Positions 8,580-17,660 of a stretch of 64,000 nt of DNA are shown in pieces. Each line of letters opens with the position of its first letter. The first letter of the stretch is position 1. The notes beneath the pieces are model-generated. The model saw only the letters and a list, made by a program, of their open reading frames with translations. It made no database searches and was not told the DNA's origin. The stretch lies in assembly GCF_000759475.1 (NCBI RefSeq), contig NZ_CP009454.1, forward strand, positions 124,001 to 188,000, given 5' to 3'. This DNA comes from Pantoea rwandensis. GTDB lineage: Bacteria; Pseudomonadota; Gammaproteobacteria; Enterobacterales; Enterobacteriaceae. The translations under genes and the position numbers were made by a program.

Positions 8580-9832
8580 TTGTAGGTTTTGTAGTTGAGT
8601 GAGGAAACTTGAATCTTCTGAATGACGCCGTTATTGAAGAAGTAATTCATTACGGTGAGGGACAGAAGTTCAGAGATGAAGACGCTCCAGGCGGCACCCA
8701 TGATGCCGTAGCCCTGGATCAGCCACCACGACAGCGGCAGACTGATCATCATCAGGCAGATAATCTTCTTCAGCAGATAGTTAAATCCGCCCTCTTTCAC
8801 CATGTAGCGATACGCTACGGTCCCCATTGCCGAAAAGCAGGTCGCTAACGACAGTAACGTAATGAGACTCCCTGACTGTGTGTACTCGTGACCATACAAA
8901 GCGATGATGATTTGCTCGCCATACAGCGCGATCACCGCTAACAACAACAATGAAACACCCATGACATAGCCGTTCAGCCGCGCAGTGAGCTTGATGGCGG
9001 CTGCTCCGCGCTCCCGGAAGATCTCCGAAAAGCAGGAAGTGATGATGGCAACCGGAATGAATATCCAGGACGCCGAAATGGTATTGGCGGCAGCAAACAG
9101 ACCGAGATCGCGAGCGGAGGCAATACCCGCCAGAAACATCTGAGCGGCCTTAACCTGCACGGAAATGAAGATGCTGGAAATGGCCAACGGTAAACCGGCG
9201 TACAGCAGATAACGCAGGTAGGTATTGCGCTTCTCCTGCGGTGGCGCCATGTCCTGATTTTCGCGGTAAAAGTTAGACCGTTTAATGACGTACGGCACCA
9301 GCGTGACCAGCACAATCGACAGCGTCAGCCACAAGGGATTGAGATGCAGCCAGGCAATGGTGAAACTCAGGGTAAAGCCCAATAGCAGACCCACCGAGTT
9401 AGCCACCGTGTTAAGTCGGGAAGCCAGACGTGCGTTGTTATAGACGCTGAACGTATCCTGCGTCACAAATACGGAGGAGATAAATGAGGCCAGGGCAAAT
9501 GCGAGGAAATTTTCCTGCATGTTGTACCACACCCAAATCAACACCGGGATGGAGGTCAACAGCAATAAGACCAACCGCAAGGTGCGCGCCACCGCCATCA
9601 ACCGCAGGCCTTTCGGCGCGCTCTTGCTGATGCGTTTGAACAGGATGGTTTCGGTACCGAAAATCGCTACGGTCTGCACCATCGAAAACAACGAGGTTGA
9701 AAACGCCATCTGACCGAAGATGGTCGGACCAAATGACTTAGCCACGTAGGAGGTCACAAATATGACGCCGAACACCGAGACGATCTTCTCAGACATCATC
9801 CAGGCGGCATTAGACATTACGCTCAATTTCAT
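8576..9832 (-). CDS. Polysaccharide flippase (Wzx/MATE-like superfamily)
   Basis: 418 residues with about 12 hydrophobic helices and few charged loops, of the oligosaccharide flippase type (MOP superfamily). Seen: an N-terminal MSEKIVSVFGVIFVTSYVAKSFG start typical for Wzx-like proteins and FGQMAFSTSLFSM near residue 38. Such proteins move lipid-linked glycans across the inner membrane. It is the first gene of a two-gene unit with the ATP-grasp gene downstream (4-bp overlap). The absence of glycosyltransferases, polymerase or priming enzyme means it must act on a glycan made elsewhere. No JUMPstart element was seen upstream. Confidence 0.82.
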   Translation of the reverse strand: MKLSVMSNAAWMMSEKIVSVFGVIFVTSYVAKSFGPTIFGQMAFSTSLFSMVQTVAIFGTETILFKRISKSAPKGLRLMAVARTLRLVLLLLTSIPVLIWVWYNMQENFLAFALASFISSVFVTQDTFSVYNNARLASRLNTVANSVGLLLGFTLSFTIAWLHLNPLWLTLSIVLVTLVPYVIKRSNFYRENQDMAPPQEKRNTYLRYLLYAGLPLAISSIFISVQVKAAQMFLAGIASARDLGLFAAANTISASWIFIPVAIITSCFSEIFRERGAAAIKLTARLNGYVMGVSLLLLAVIALYGEQIIIALYGHEYTQSGSLITLLSLATCFSAMGTVAYRYMVKEGGFNYLLKKIICLMMISLPLSWWLIQGYGIMGAAWSVFISELLSLTVMNYFFNNGVIQKIQVSSLNYKTYK

Positions 9833-10359
9833 CGACTGATCCTTAGTATTACTTACAGCAACTGCCTTTCGCTAAAACGTCCTTGAAATGAATTAACAAG
9901 CGCTCAGTGGGCCTGACTTAAATTAATAACTTCAAACCAAACTGGTCCGAAAAATGAGACTCCCGTCAGGATTCTTTGAATGAATTCAGGAAAATTCCGA
10001 TTAAATCTGGTGCGAAACTCTGCGGATGTAAACGATTTCAGCCTAAATTCGAAGCAAAGGTTTACTGGCACACCCTGTGATTTTCATAAACAGGTTATGC
10101 CGTATTTCCAATGATTGTAGTATTTTTCTGCATTTGGGATGAAATGAATCTATATCAAAAACCCAAAGCCAGGAAGGCGTTCAATGGCATTCAGAATAAA
10201 ATAAGATTTATCCCATGATGATATTTATTCCAAATAACTTAATTTAGACCTCGCAATTCTAATCGCGCACTTTAATACTGCATTAATACTCTTTTTGCAG
10301 TGCCAGATATTAATACAGTAATTCTCATCCATTAATTGATAAGAAAGGTAAGAGCATTT
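9833..10359. other. AT-rich divergent intergenic region
   Basis: About 530 bp between the flippase start and the transposase-like ORF. No gene, tRNA or clear operator was found. The AT-rich character is stronger than in the flanking core and it probably holds the promoters for both divergent units. Confidence 0.5.
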
Positions 10360-10755
10360 ATGAGAAAGTCACGATATAGCGAAGAGCAAATCACAAATGC
10401 CATTAAAGCTTCTGAAACGGGAGTGAAAGTCAGGGAGATTTGTGAAGAGCTTGGCATTTCCGAGGCCACCTTCTATAGCTGGAAGAAAAAGTTTTCTGGG
10501 CTTTCTTCAGAAGAAGGTAGAAAAATCAAAGAGTTGGAGGATAAACTACAAAACCTTACCCGTGAACTGCAGTCACTGAGTTCCGACAAAGAGATGCTGC
10601 AAAGCGTGCTGAAAAACTTCTTCACTACAAATGAGAAGCGGCAAGCTGTTAACTTCCTGCAAACCACCTTCGACATTGGAACGCGTCGCAGCTGCCGCTT
10701 GCTGGATATTAGCCGCAGTGTTTACCACTATCCTTCAGGCTCCGATAATCGCTAA
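10360..10755 (+). CDS. Truncated IS3-family transposase-like protein (OrfA joined to start of OrfB)
   Basis: 131 residues from the ATG at 10360. Residues 1-50 are a HTH_Tnp_1 domain (RYSEEQITNAIKASETGVK, then GISEATFYSWKKK), followed by a leucine/glutamate-rich coiled coil (about 50-85), as in IS3 OrfA. The frame then continues into NEKRQAVNFLQ..TRRSCRLLDISRSVYHY, which is the beginning of OrfB; the DDE catalytic domain is missing and no remnant is visible downstream. No terminal inverted repeats were recognised. It cannot transpose alone. It could be a decayed element or a domesticated DNA-binding protein; the intact frame and divergent position beside the flippase operon leave the second option open. 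Confidence 0.75.
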   Translation: MRKSRYSEEQITNAIKASETGVKVREICEELGISEATFYSWKKKFSGLSSEEGRKIKELEDKLQNLTRELQSLSSDKEMLQSVLKNFFTTNEKRQAVNFLQTTFDIGTRRSCRLLDISRSVYHYPSGSDNR

Positions 10756-11618
10756 CACCATTAAGACCGTTGTTATTTGACTTAATGCTGAGATTTGTTC
10801 TTACCAGAAGAGATGAAGATCATTTAATTCGGCGTTCGTAACATAACAATTCGCACCATTTTTTCCTGATGAATATCATCGCGGATTTGCTTCCTTTTTT
10901 GCGGTAAAATTGATTCACATCAGCAAAAGTCTCGCTATTCAAGCCTTTCATACGCAGCCCAATCTCATTACGGTGAGATTGGCGCTTCGTTTTATTACTT
11001 AATTGATATTAATGATCAGGACTGAATACAGATAAATCTGTTAAGCAATCATGAACAACGACATGTAATCGCTCGCACAGTGACTCTTATTTTTATTGGA
11101 CCTATCACTTTAGGTGACGATCACGGATTGCCATCTGGCCATGGCGATACGTTGATCACTGCACCAGGATTACTCCTGATTAGAAACGTTATCACACCTA
11201 AACAATAACAGTAAAAAATGGCGACTTATGGGAAATATCGCCAGGTAATTCATCGCTGTGTTTAATCATTTTTTTATGCAGATTCAGCGGATGTTTCTCA
11301 ACACCGGAGCAGCATCTTGAGAAAATCGTGGCTTGAAGCGGTGATTTTCAGTGCCAAATCGCAATAAAAATGCAGATAGAACACCTTTTTAACCCTCCCG
11401 GCGCCGGTTTTTTTACCCTTCCCGGCGGGTTATCAACCCCTTTCCACCCGCTTGAGTGACCGGAGTCCCCCCAAAATGCAACATGGGTTATGACAAAGTG
11501 GGGTAAAAACAGGCAAGGATAAGCGAGGGAAAGTTATATCGCGGTGGTGTCTGAAGATAAAAATGGCGAAGAGGAGCGCAAGAGAGAGGCGGCAAATTCC
11601 TAAAAACACTGAAGAAAG
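10756..11618. other. Long AT-rich non-coding region
   Basis: About 860 bp without a supportable gene. Visible structures: a hairpin CCAATCTCA/TGAGATTGG (10959-10982) followed by a T-rich stretch, possibly the end of an unrecognised small transcript, and a CCGGCGCCGG palindrome followed by seven T near 11399. It may be the remains of an insertion event linked to the truncated transposase ORF. Confidence 0.45.
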
Positions 11619-11646
11619 GGCTGCTGAGCCCTTCTACTCAGCAGCC
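11619..11646 (-). terminator. Terminator after the EamA gene
   Basis: Ten-base inverted repeat GGCTGCTGAG / CTCAGCAGCC just past the stop of the minus-strand EamA gene, followed on that strand by a pyrimidine-rich run. Confidence 0.7.
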
Positions 11647-11657
11647 AGAAATTCATG

Positions 11658-12611
11658 TTAAAGCGCGCTGACTTCCGGCTGCGGTTTAATACGCATGGCG
11701 TAGATCACGCCGACGATGAGACAGCCAATCCCGATCCCAGTGAGCAGCGGCGGCCAGCTCTGTCGCCAGAGAAAGGTCCACAGCAGACCAGCCAGCGTTT
11801 CGAACACAATCAGCGGCCCCATGATGACCGTTGGCACACGCTGGCTAGCCGCATTCCAGCATAGCGTGCCTAACCATGAACATATCAGCCCAATCGCCAG
11901 CATGATGAGGAGAAAACGCGTGGGCTGCGGGCCAAATGGCAGAGCGAACTCAGGCTGCTGCCAGTAAAGCTGACCGCAGACTAATAAATAGAACACCAAC
12001 GCCAGCGGTAAGGTCACCAACCCTTGTGCCGTCGCCCAGCTACCGGCTTTATGCTGTGGATGCGCGCGCAGCCAGATGCCATTACGCAGCGGATACCAGG
12101 TCCAGCAGGCGACCGCTAAAATCGCCAGTAATAGCCCTGTCAGGTAGCGCGACCAGTCAAAATCCGGCCCCTGCATCTGCATCTCCGCAGCATTCACGCA
12201 GCCCAGGCCAGCAGCAATAATCAGTAGCGCCGGAAAGAGTTTACGCCAGGAAAGTCGCCCTTCAAGATGACCGTAGCAGAGGTTGGCCGTCACGGTGATG
12301 ACCACCGGCAAGGTGCCAATGATCATGGTCGAGATCGGCGCACCGGTGCGCTGGATAGCACTGGCAAGGCAGGCGTAATAGAGCAGATTACCGACCAGCG
12401 ACAATTTCAGCGCTTCCAGCCAATCTTTGCGTGCCAGCTGTTTCAGACGGCGGCGATCCAGCCATGCCAGCGGTAATACCACCAGCCCAAAAGCCACGTA
12501 GCGTCCGGCCGATTGTAAGGTACCCGGATAGTCAGGTATCAGCAGCGGTCCCACAAAAATGAGCCCCCACATCAATCCTGCGGCAAGTGCAAACACGATT
12601 CCTGCAAACAT
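11658..12611 (-). CDS. EamA/DMT-family transporter
   Basis: 317 residues from the ATG at 12611 (AAAGGA upstream; a GTG at 12629 is also in frame). Ten hydrophobic helices arranged as two EamA repeats (about 5-135 and 155-305) are the pattern of the drug/metabolite transporter superfamily, which mostly exports amino acids, purines or other metabolites across the inner membrane. The AraC-type regulator lies 72 bp upstream on the same strand, so the exporter may be controlled by or co-transcribed with it. Substrate cannot be deduced. Confidence 0.83.
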   Translation of the reverse strand: MFAGIVFALAAGLMWGLIFVGPLLIPDYPGTLQSAGRYVAFGLVVLPLAWLDRRRLKQLARKDWLEALKLSLVGNLLYYACLASAIQRTGAPISTMIIGTLPVVITVTANLCYGHLEGRLSWRKLFPALLIIAAGLGCVNAAEMQMQGPDFDWSRYLTGLLLAILAVACWTWYPLRNGIWLRAHPQHKAGSWATAQGLVTLPLALVFYLLVCGQLYWQQPEFALPFGPQPTRFLLIMLAIGLICSWLGTLCWNAASQRVPTVIMGPLIVFETLAGLLWTFLWRQSWPPLLTGIGIGCLIVGVIYAMRIKPQPEVSAL

Positions 12612-12683
12612 TCTCTTTTCCTTTATCACTTTTCCGTCGCAGTGTGGCGTAACCGGATAATAAAGGCTTGTAGCAGATTGCGG

Positions 12684-13514
12684 TTAACGCGAGGGGAAAA
12701 CTTGCTTCTGATAACGTCCAGGGGTGATGCCATAGCGATGAGCAAAAGCGCGCGTGAGGTGCGCCTGATCGGTCAATCCAACGGCGGCCGCCACCGAAGC
12801 CGCGCTTTCCCCCATCCCCAAACGTTGCTTGGCATCGAACAGACGAAAGGCCATCAGCATCTGATGTGGCGTGACATGGAAGTGGTGTTTAAAACTGCGG
12901 AGAAAATGCCACGGCGACAACGACGCCAGGGCGGCCAGCTCATCAAGACGAATCGGCTCCGCCAGGTTTTCACGCAGATAGGTTTTTACCGCATCAAAGC
13001 GATGGGCGCCCTCTTCGGGTCGGGATTTTCCCTGATGGGCCAGCGGGCGTAATAGCTCCAGCAGTTCCAGCAACAGACTCTCGCGTTCCAGCGCGCTAGT
13101 GGCCTGCCACATCTGCGCCAGCCGCTGGGAAAACGGCTGTGCCAGACGGGCGTCTGTACGCAGCGCTTCACTAAACCACCAGTGACGATCGCCGGTAAGC
13201 CGCTCCATCTCCTGCGGATCAATATAGATCATGCGATAACGCCAGCCCTCATCACAGGCCGATTCCCCGGTGTGCAATTCATCAGGGTTCATCATCACCA
13301 GTGAATGCTGCGGTGCCGTATAGTGCGTGCCGCGGTAGCGAAAACGCTGTGCACCCGATTCAATGGTGCCGATACCAAAGGCTTCATGGGTATGCGGCTC
13401 AAAGGCGTAACGCGAGATGTGCGCCTGATACAGCTCGATACCCGGCAGTTCAGCAAAATGCTGGAACTGCGCTTGATCGCACTTATCAGGAAAGATTTCC
13501 GGAACCACCTTCAC
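12684..13514 (-). CDS. AraC-family transcriptional regulator with cupin sensor
   Basis: 276 residues. An N-terminal AraC-type cupin region (about 15-150; the HTHEAFGIGTIESGAQRFRYRG strand pattern lies near 40-62) precedes two helix-turn-helix motifs (ELAALASLSPWHFLRSFKHHF near 195-215, and AAVGLTDQAHLTRAFAHRYG near 240-260). Start taken as GTG at 13514 because AGGAGG lies just upstream. Upstream of the EamA exporter and divergent from the hydrolase at 13639, it plausibly regulates both; the effector is unknown. Confidence 0.85.
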   Translation of the reverse strand: MKVVPEIFPDKCDQAQFQHFAELPGIELYQAHISRYAFEPHTHEAFGIGTIESGAQRFRYRGTHYTAPQHSLVMMNPDELHTGESACDEGWRYRMIYIDPQEMERLTGDRHWWFSEALRTDARLAQPFSQRLAQMWQATSALERESLLLELLELLRPLAHQGKSRPEEGAHRFDAVKTYLRENLAEPIRLDELAALASLSPWHFLRSFKHHFHVTPHQMLMAFRLFDAKQRLGMGESAASVAAAVGLTDQAHLTRAFAHRYGITPGRYQKQVFPSR

Positions 13515-13638
13515 ATCACACCTCCTAAAAACAGGCTAATTAGCATGCGCGGCGGCGAGCTGAAATGCAAAACAGATTTGCTTTACCTGCATGCGTAACA
13601 ATCGCAATACTGTCATCCACTATATAAAGGAGGCGATG

Positions 13639-14166
13639 ATGGCTAATCGGGTGGTAGTGGTAGTGGATATGCAAAATGGCGTGCTGGCTTCACCACGTTT
13701 TGATCGTGACGGACGTTGTCAGCGCATCAATCAACTGACGGCAGCGGCCGATCAGGTGATTTTTATCCAGCACGTTGAGCCAGGCCTCGAAGTGAACAGC
13801 GAAGGCTGGCAGATCGTGCCGGAATTGGCTCAGCCAGCCAACGCGATCTACGTTAACAAGACCGCTTGCGACAGTTTCTGGCAAACCGACCTGGCGGCTC
13901 AGCTTGATCAACATGGCATTGAGAGCTTTGTAATTTGCGGTTGTGCGACCGATTACTGTGTCGATACCACCATCAAGGTGGGTGCCAGCCTGGGCTATCA
14001 CATCACCGTTGCCGCCGATGCGCATACCACTGCCGATCGGACTTACGTTTCCGCACAGCAGCAGATCAATCAGCATAATGAAGTCTGGGCGGATTTGATT
14101 ATGCCGGGCAACCCGGTGTTAGTGCGTGATACTGAGGTGCTTTTGCGGGAGTGGCGGCCGCATTAG
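13639..14166 (+). CDS. Isochorismatase-family cysteine hydrolase
   Basis: 175 residues from the ATG at 13639 (AAAGGAGG five bases upstream). The catalytic triad of the family is visible: Asp in VVDMQNG near residue 10, Lys in VNKTACDSF near 74, and Cys in ICGCATDYCVDTT near 110, with the cis-peptide region just before the cysteine. Members hydrolyse amides or isochorismate (nicotinamidase, N-carbamoylsarcosine hydrolase and others); the size and sequence fit the general cysteine hydrolase group and not EntB. Divergent from the AraC gene, 124 bp apart. A small inverted repeat follows the stop. Confidence 0.88.
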   Translation: MANRVVVVVDMQNGVLASPRFDRDGRCQRINQLTAAADQVIFIQHVEPGLEVNSEGWQIVPELAQPANAIYVNKTACDSFWQTDLAAQLDQHGIESFVICGCATDYCVDTTIKVGASLGYHITVAADAHTTADRTYVSAQQQINQHNEVWADLIMPGNPVLVRDTEVLLREWRPH

Positions 14167-14175
14167 AAGCGATGG

Positions 14176-14197
14176 AGCCGGACGGGTTTGTCCGGCT
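14176..14197. terminator. Hairpin between convergent hydrolase and DprA-like genes
   Basis: AGCCGGAC (14176-14183) pairs with GTCCGGCT (14190-14197) over a 6-nt loop. No long T run follows, so termination may be weak in either direction. Confidence 0.5.
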
Positions 14198-14220
14198 TCA
14201 TGATGGAAGACGCACAGCAG

Positions 14221-15450
14221 CTACATTTTTCGCTTCCATTGATAACAGTTTGTTCCTGTCGGCTGTTCAATCACTCCCTCATGCACCGCGCGCTGCAACC
14301 ATTCAGTCAGCTGAATCTGATGCAGGCCCGTCCGCGAGCCCAGATCCTCGATCGTAACGGGATGGGCGGCCAGTGCCGGCAATTGCGCCTGAAAAATTTG
14401 ATAAAAATCGGATGGATGCCAGATTCCTTCTGGTTCCTGAGCCACATTAACCACAGCGGTCATGTCGGGCAGCTTGTACCCTGCGCGGCTCAATAAATCC
14501 TCCGGCTGATGGGGCTGATGACGGGGAGGCGACATCCATTGCGCAACATCAATGTCATCGGGGTGAGCAGCGCACCATTGCCCCCCCTGTTTAACCAGTT
14601 CAGCGTTGCTGGCCTGTACATCGTCGGTAGGCTTAACCCACAACGGTACCCACTTCTTGCGCAGATTCTCTTCCGCACCGACCAGCGTCCCGCCCTTGTG
14701 ACCCGCGTGCACCACCAGCGCACTCCTCGCCAGGCAATAAACGTATCGATTGCGCGCCATTGCATTACCCACAGTAAAGCCCGCTTCAGGATAGAACGGT
14801 GAAAGCAGCAGTAATTTACCCGCCATTAACCCCTTTCGCCATTTGGCGCTGGTCGCAGCGGTCAGCAGACTATCACTGAGGACACCCACGACGGTTCCGT
14901 TGTGTTGCAATGCGCCCAGCATAGCGGCTTCATCGATGCCTCGCGCGCCACCTGAAATCAGATTTACCCCCGCAGAGGCCACTTTTCCCGCAACCTGACG
15001 ACTGAACGCTAAATCCAGCTCGCTGGCATTCCTCGATCCTACCACCGCAAGGCCGGGATGATTTAACAGAGCGATATCACCACAGCCGAACAGGACCGCT
15101 GGCGCGTTGGTGCGCAATTGTTGCTTAAGCAGCCTTGGGTAATCAGCATCAGAACGCGTTAGCACCCAAAGCCCCGCGCGCTGCCAACGTTCAATCGCTA
15201 ACGCCAGGCTGTGCCCACGACTGAGTAGCGTTTCAATTCGCTCGCGTGTGATATGGGGTTCTACCCAGGTGGCTAACATGACATCAGCACCAGAGCTGAG
15301 CAGATCGGCGGGTGAAGCGGATTGCTGTTTTAACCACAGGGCAAATCGTCCCCATTCCGCATTACTTAGCGGCTTCACCTCATCCTCGCTCTGGCGCGAG
15401 AAGTCACTGGTTAATAAAAGAGTTGCTTGTGCAACAGGAGATAAATTCAT
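14221..15450 (-). CDS. DprA-like (SLOG superfamily) protein paired with RecQ-like helicase
   Basis: 409 residues. The central Rossmann-type domain (about 100-330) has DprA/Smf hallmarks: AVVGSRNAS (135-143), SGGARGID (166-173), NAMARNR (229-235) and HKGGTLVGAE near 251. A short winged-helix-like domain ends the protein (about 360-409). DprA loads RecA onto incoming single-stranded DNA in transformation; other SLOG proteins bind nucleotides in conflict systems. Chromosomal dprA normally lies by def/fmt, so this is probably a second, divergent paralogue. Its ATG overlaps the stop of the helicase gene (ATGA), showing translational coupling. The N-terminal 90 residues are unlike classical DprA SAM domains as far as I can tell. 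Confidence 0.85.
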   Translation of the reverse strand: MNLSPVAQATLLLTSDFSRQSEDEVKPLSNAEWGRFALWLKQQSASPADLLSSGADVMLATWVEPHITRERIETLLSRGHSLALAIERWQRAGLWVLTRSDADYPRLLKQQLRTNAPAVLFGCGDIALLNHPGLAVVGSRNASELDLAFSRQVAGKVASAGVNLISGGARGIDEAAMLGALQHNGTVVGVLSDSLLTAATSAKWRKGLMAGKLLLLSPFYPEAGFTVGNAMARNRYVYCLARSALVVHAGHKGGTLVGAEENLRKKWVPLWVKPTDDVQASNAELVKQGGQWCAAHPDDIDVAQWMSPPRHQPHQPEDLLSRAGYKLPDMTAVVNVAQEPEGIWHPSDFYQIFQAQLPALAAHPVTIEDLGSRTGLHQIQLTEWLQRAVHEGVIEQPTGTNCYQWKRKM

Positions 15451-17546
15451 GACTCTTTCACCGTTGAGGTTGCCAGCGCCAGTGGGTAGACAATGCCGCT
15501 ACCCGCCTGCTGAAGCAGGGCGGCAGCCACTGCCATTGTCCAACCTGAATCGACAATATCGTCTACCAGTAACACAGCCGTGGCAGGCAGATTAGCGCAG
15601 GTGGAAAACGCGCCATCCAGATTACGACATTGATGGAAGCGATTATTCTGCAGACGTTGTCGAGGGTTATCTTTCACTTTCTGAAGTGCATCTATAAAGG
15701 GTAAGTCGAGTCGCAGTGCCAATCGGCGGGCAAAATCCGCCACCAGTTGAGGTTGGCGCAACGACGGTACGCAACAAACCCACTTTGGCGCAGGCACTGG
15801 CTGCCAGCGCTGTTCAATCAATTCAGCCAGAGCAGAAACAAGTTCATCGCTGAAATGGCCTGCGGCTTTCTCGGCGACTACGCGAGATCCCCAACCGGCA
15901 TCTCCCCAGCGCGAAAGCACCCGACCTTCCTGCGCACGCAGGGCAGCAGGTAAATTACCGCGAAAACCGTATTCTTCAAATGCCTGAGCAGCCACCTGAA
16001 TTTTGGGCGACAGCACCGTTTCGGCGCGCTGTAGAAAAGTCGCAGCCTGATGAGCCAACATTGCATCCACCTTCGGGTCAATCAAGGGCCGGCCGAGGCA
16101 ATATGCACATTTGCCACAGGATATCGGGTCGGCATCATCCAGCGATAATCGCAGAAACGTCATCAGGCAACCGCGCTGTGAGATATAAGCCTGCACTTCC
16201 TGCCACTCTTGTTCGCGCTGCTGCGTAAGATGCACGATACGTTTGCGATCCAACTGATAGAAAACCGGCGTTCTCCGCCACTGGCTTTTTACTTTAATCA
16301 CCGGGGCAGGATTTTCAACGCTCAGTAATTTCAGTACTTTTTCAATTTGCCCCTGACGCAGATTGGTTTGCTGCTCGATATCGCGAATCGACAAACCATC
16401 GCTCTCCTCCAGCACCTGCAAAATATCATGCACCTGTGCTTCTGCCGGAAAAGCTGACTGCCGGAAGAACTGATGAATATCACGATCTTCCCCCCCAGAC
16501 ATTAGCACGCCAACCGCATGATCGATGCCACGACCCGCGCGTCCTACCTGTTGGTAGTAAGCGACAATCGAAGCAGGCGCCTGATAGTGCAGCACAAAAC
16601 TCAAATCAGGTTTGTCATATCCCATTCCCAGTGCGGTGGTCGCCACCAGGACTTTCAATTGGTTAGTCAGCAGCAAGTTCTCAAGATGTTGGCGATAGTC
16701 ATTGCTGCTGTCGAAACCCGCGTCCTCAACGCTGCCATGATAGGCGCGCGCATCAATGTGCTGCGTGCGTAACCAGGCCGCTACCTGTTCGGCATCACGA
16801 ACGGTAAGCGTGTAGACGATCCCGGTTCCCTCAAGAGTCGGAATGACTTGCGCCAGCCAGGCAAGACGTGACGCCTGATTCGGTAGAATGAGTGTTTGAA
16901 GCGCCAGACTCTTACGGATCAGCTCACCGCGTTGAATCACAATATCGCCCATCTGTTGCTGTATATCTGCAACAACACGATTATTGGCAGTAGCGGTGGT
17001 GCCAAGCACCGGCGTGTTTGCGGGTAATTGCCTTAGAATGCTGACGATACGGCGATAATCGGGACGGAAATCGTGCCCCCAATCGGAGATACAATGCGCT
17101 TCGTCAATCACCATGAGCGCGATGCGGTTAGCAATCGGCTGCAGTACGGTTTCGATAAATTGATCATTCGCGAGACGTTCTGGAGAGATGAGTAAACAAT
17201 CAACCTGATTATCCAGCACGCGCTGTGTCACCGACTGCCAGTCACTGCTGTTCGAAGAATTGAGGGTTTCAGCCACAATGCCTAATCGACGGGCAGACTC
17301 AATTTGGTTACGCATCAGCGCCAGTAGCGGTGAAACGATAATGGTTGGGCCCATACCGCGATCGCGAAAAATTTTGGCGCTGATGAAATAGACGGAGCTT
17401 TTACCCCAACCAGTCCGCTGCACCACCAATAATTTCTGCTGTTTATTCACTAGTGCATCTATCGCTTCCCACTGCCCACGACGAAACTGGGCATGATCAT
17501 TTGCCAGTGCGACTTTTAATAATGCTTCTGCCTGTTGCTGTTTCAT
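15447..17546 (-). CDS. RecQ-like ATP-dependent DNA helicase fused to a phosphoribosyltransferase domain
   Basis: 699 residues from the ATG at 17546 (AAGGAGTGATA upstream; an earlier in-frame start at 17609 would overlap the ssb terminator). Helicase motifs: QRTGWGKS (43-50), DEAHCISDWGHDFRPDY (148-164, the RecQ signature), TTAT (183-186), QVGRAGR (333-339). A RecQ-like zinc cluster is suggested by C460, C477, C480 and C483. The C-terminus carries a type I phosphoribosyltransferase PRPP loop, VLLVDDIVDSGWT (658-670), as in ComF-like proteins; this is absent from classical RecQ. Together with the coupled DprA-like gene it resembles competence (ComFA/ComFC/DprA) parts rearranged into one operon. 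Function unproven. Confidence 0.9.
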   Translation of the reverse strand: MKQQQAEALLKVALANDHAQFRRGQWEAIDALVNKQQKLLVVQRTGWGKSSVYFISAKIFRDRGMGPTIIVSPLLALMRNQIESARRLGIVAETLNSSNSSDWQSVTQRVLDNQVDCLLISPERLANDQFIETVLQPIANRIALMVIDEAHCISDWGHDFRPDYRRIVSILRQLPANTPVLGTTATANNRVVADIQQQMGDIVIQRGELIRKSLALQTLILPNQASRLAWLAQVIPTLEGTGIVYTLTVRDAEQVAAWLRTQHIDARAYHGSVEDAGFDSSNDYRQHLENLLLTNQLKVLVATTALGMGYDKPDLSFVLHYQAPASIVAYYQQVGRAGRGIDHAVGVLMSGGEDRDIHQFFRQSAFPAEAQVHDILQVLEESDGLSIRDIEQQTNLRQGQIEKVLKLLSVENPAPVIKVKSQWRRTPVFYQLDRKRIVHLTQQREQEWQEVQAYISQRGCLMTFLRLSLDDADPISCGKCAYCLGRPLIDPKVDAMLAHQAATFLQRAETVLSPKIQVAAQAFEEYGFRGNLPAALRAQEGRVLSRWGDAGWGSRVVAEKAAGHFSDELVSALAELIEQRWQPVPAPKWVCCVPSLRQPQLVADFARRLALRLDLPFIDALQKVKDNPRQRLQNNRFHQCRNLDGAFSTCANLPATAVLLVDDIVDSGWTMAVAAALLQQAGSGIVYPLALATSTVKES

Positions 17547-17607
17547 TATCACTCCTTGATGGGAAATGCGTCCCTTCTTTTGATTGAGAAACCTGAGAGT
17601 CAGATAC

Positions 17608-17634
17608 AAAAAAGCCCCGTAAAACGAGGCCTTA
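17608..17634 (-). terminator. Terminator after ssb
   Basis: On the minus strand AAGGCCTCG-TTTTA-CGGGGCTTTTTT forms a 9-bp stem with wobble pairs followed by T residues, just below the ssb stop and about 60 bp before the helicase start. Confidence 0.7.
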
Positions 17635-17660
17635 GCGTGTAATTATGCGTGCGCGTTGTC

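Noticed and set aside
10336-10755. Active insertion sequence
   Set aside because: No DDE domain, no second frame with a catalytic core and no terminal inverted repeats or target duplication seen.
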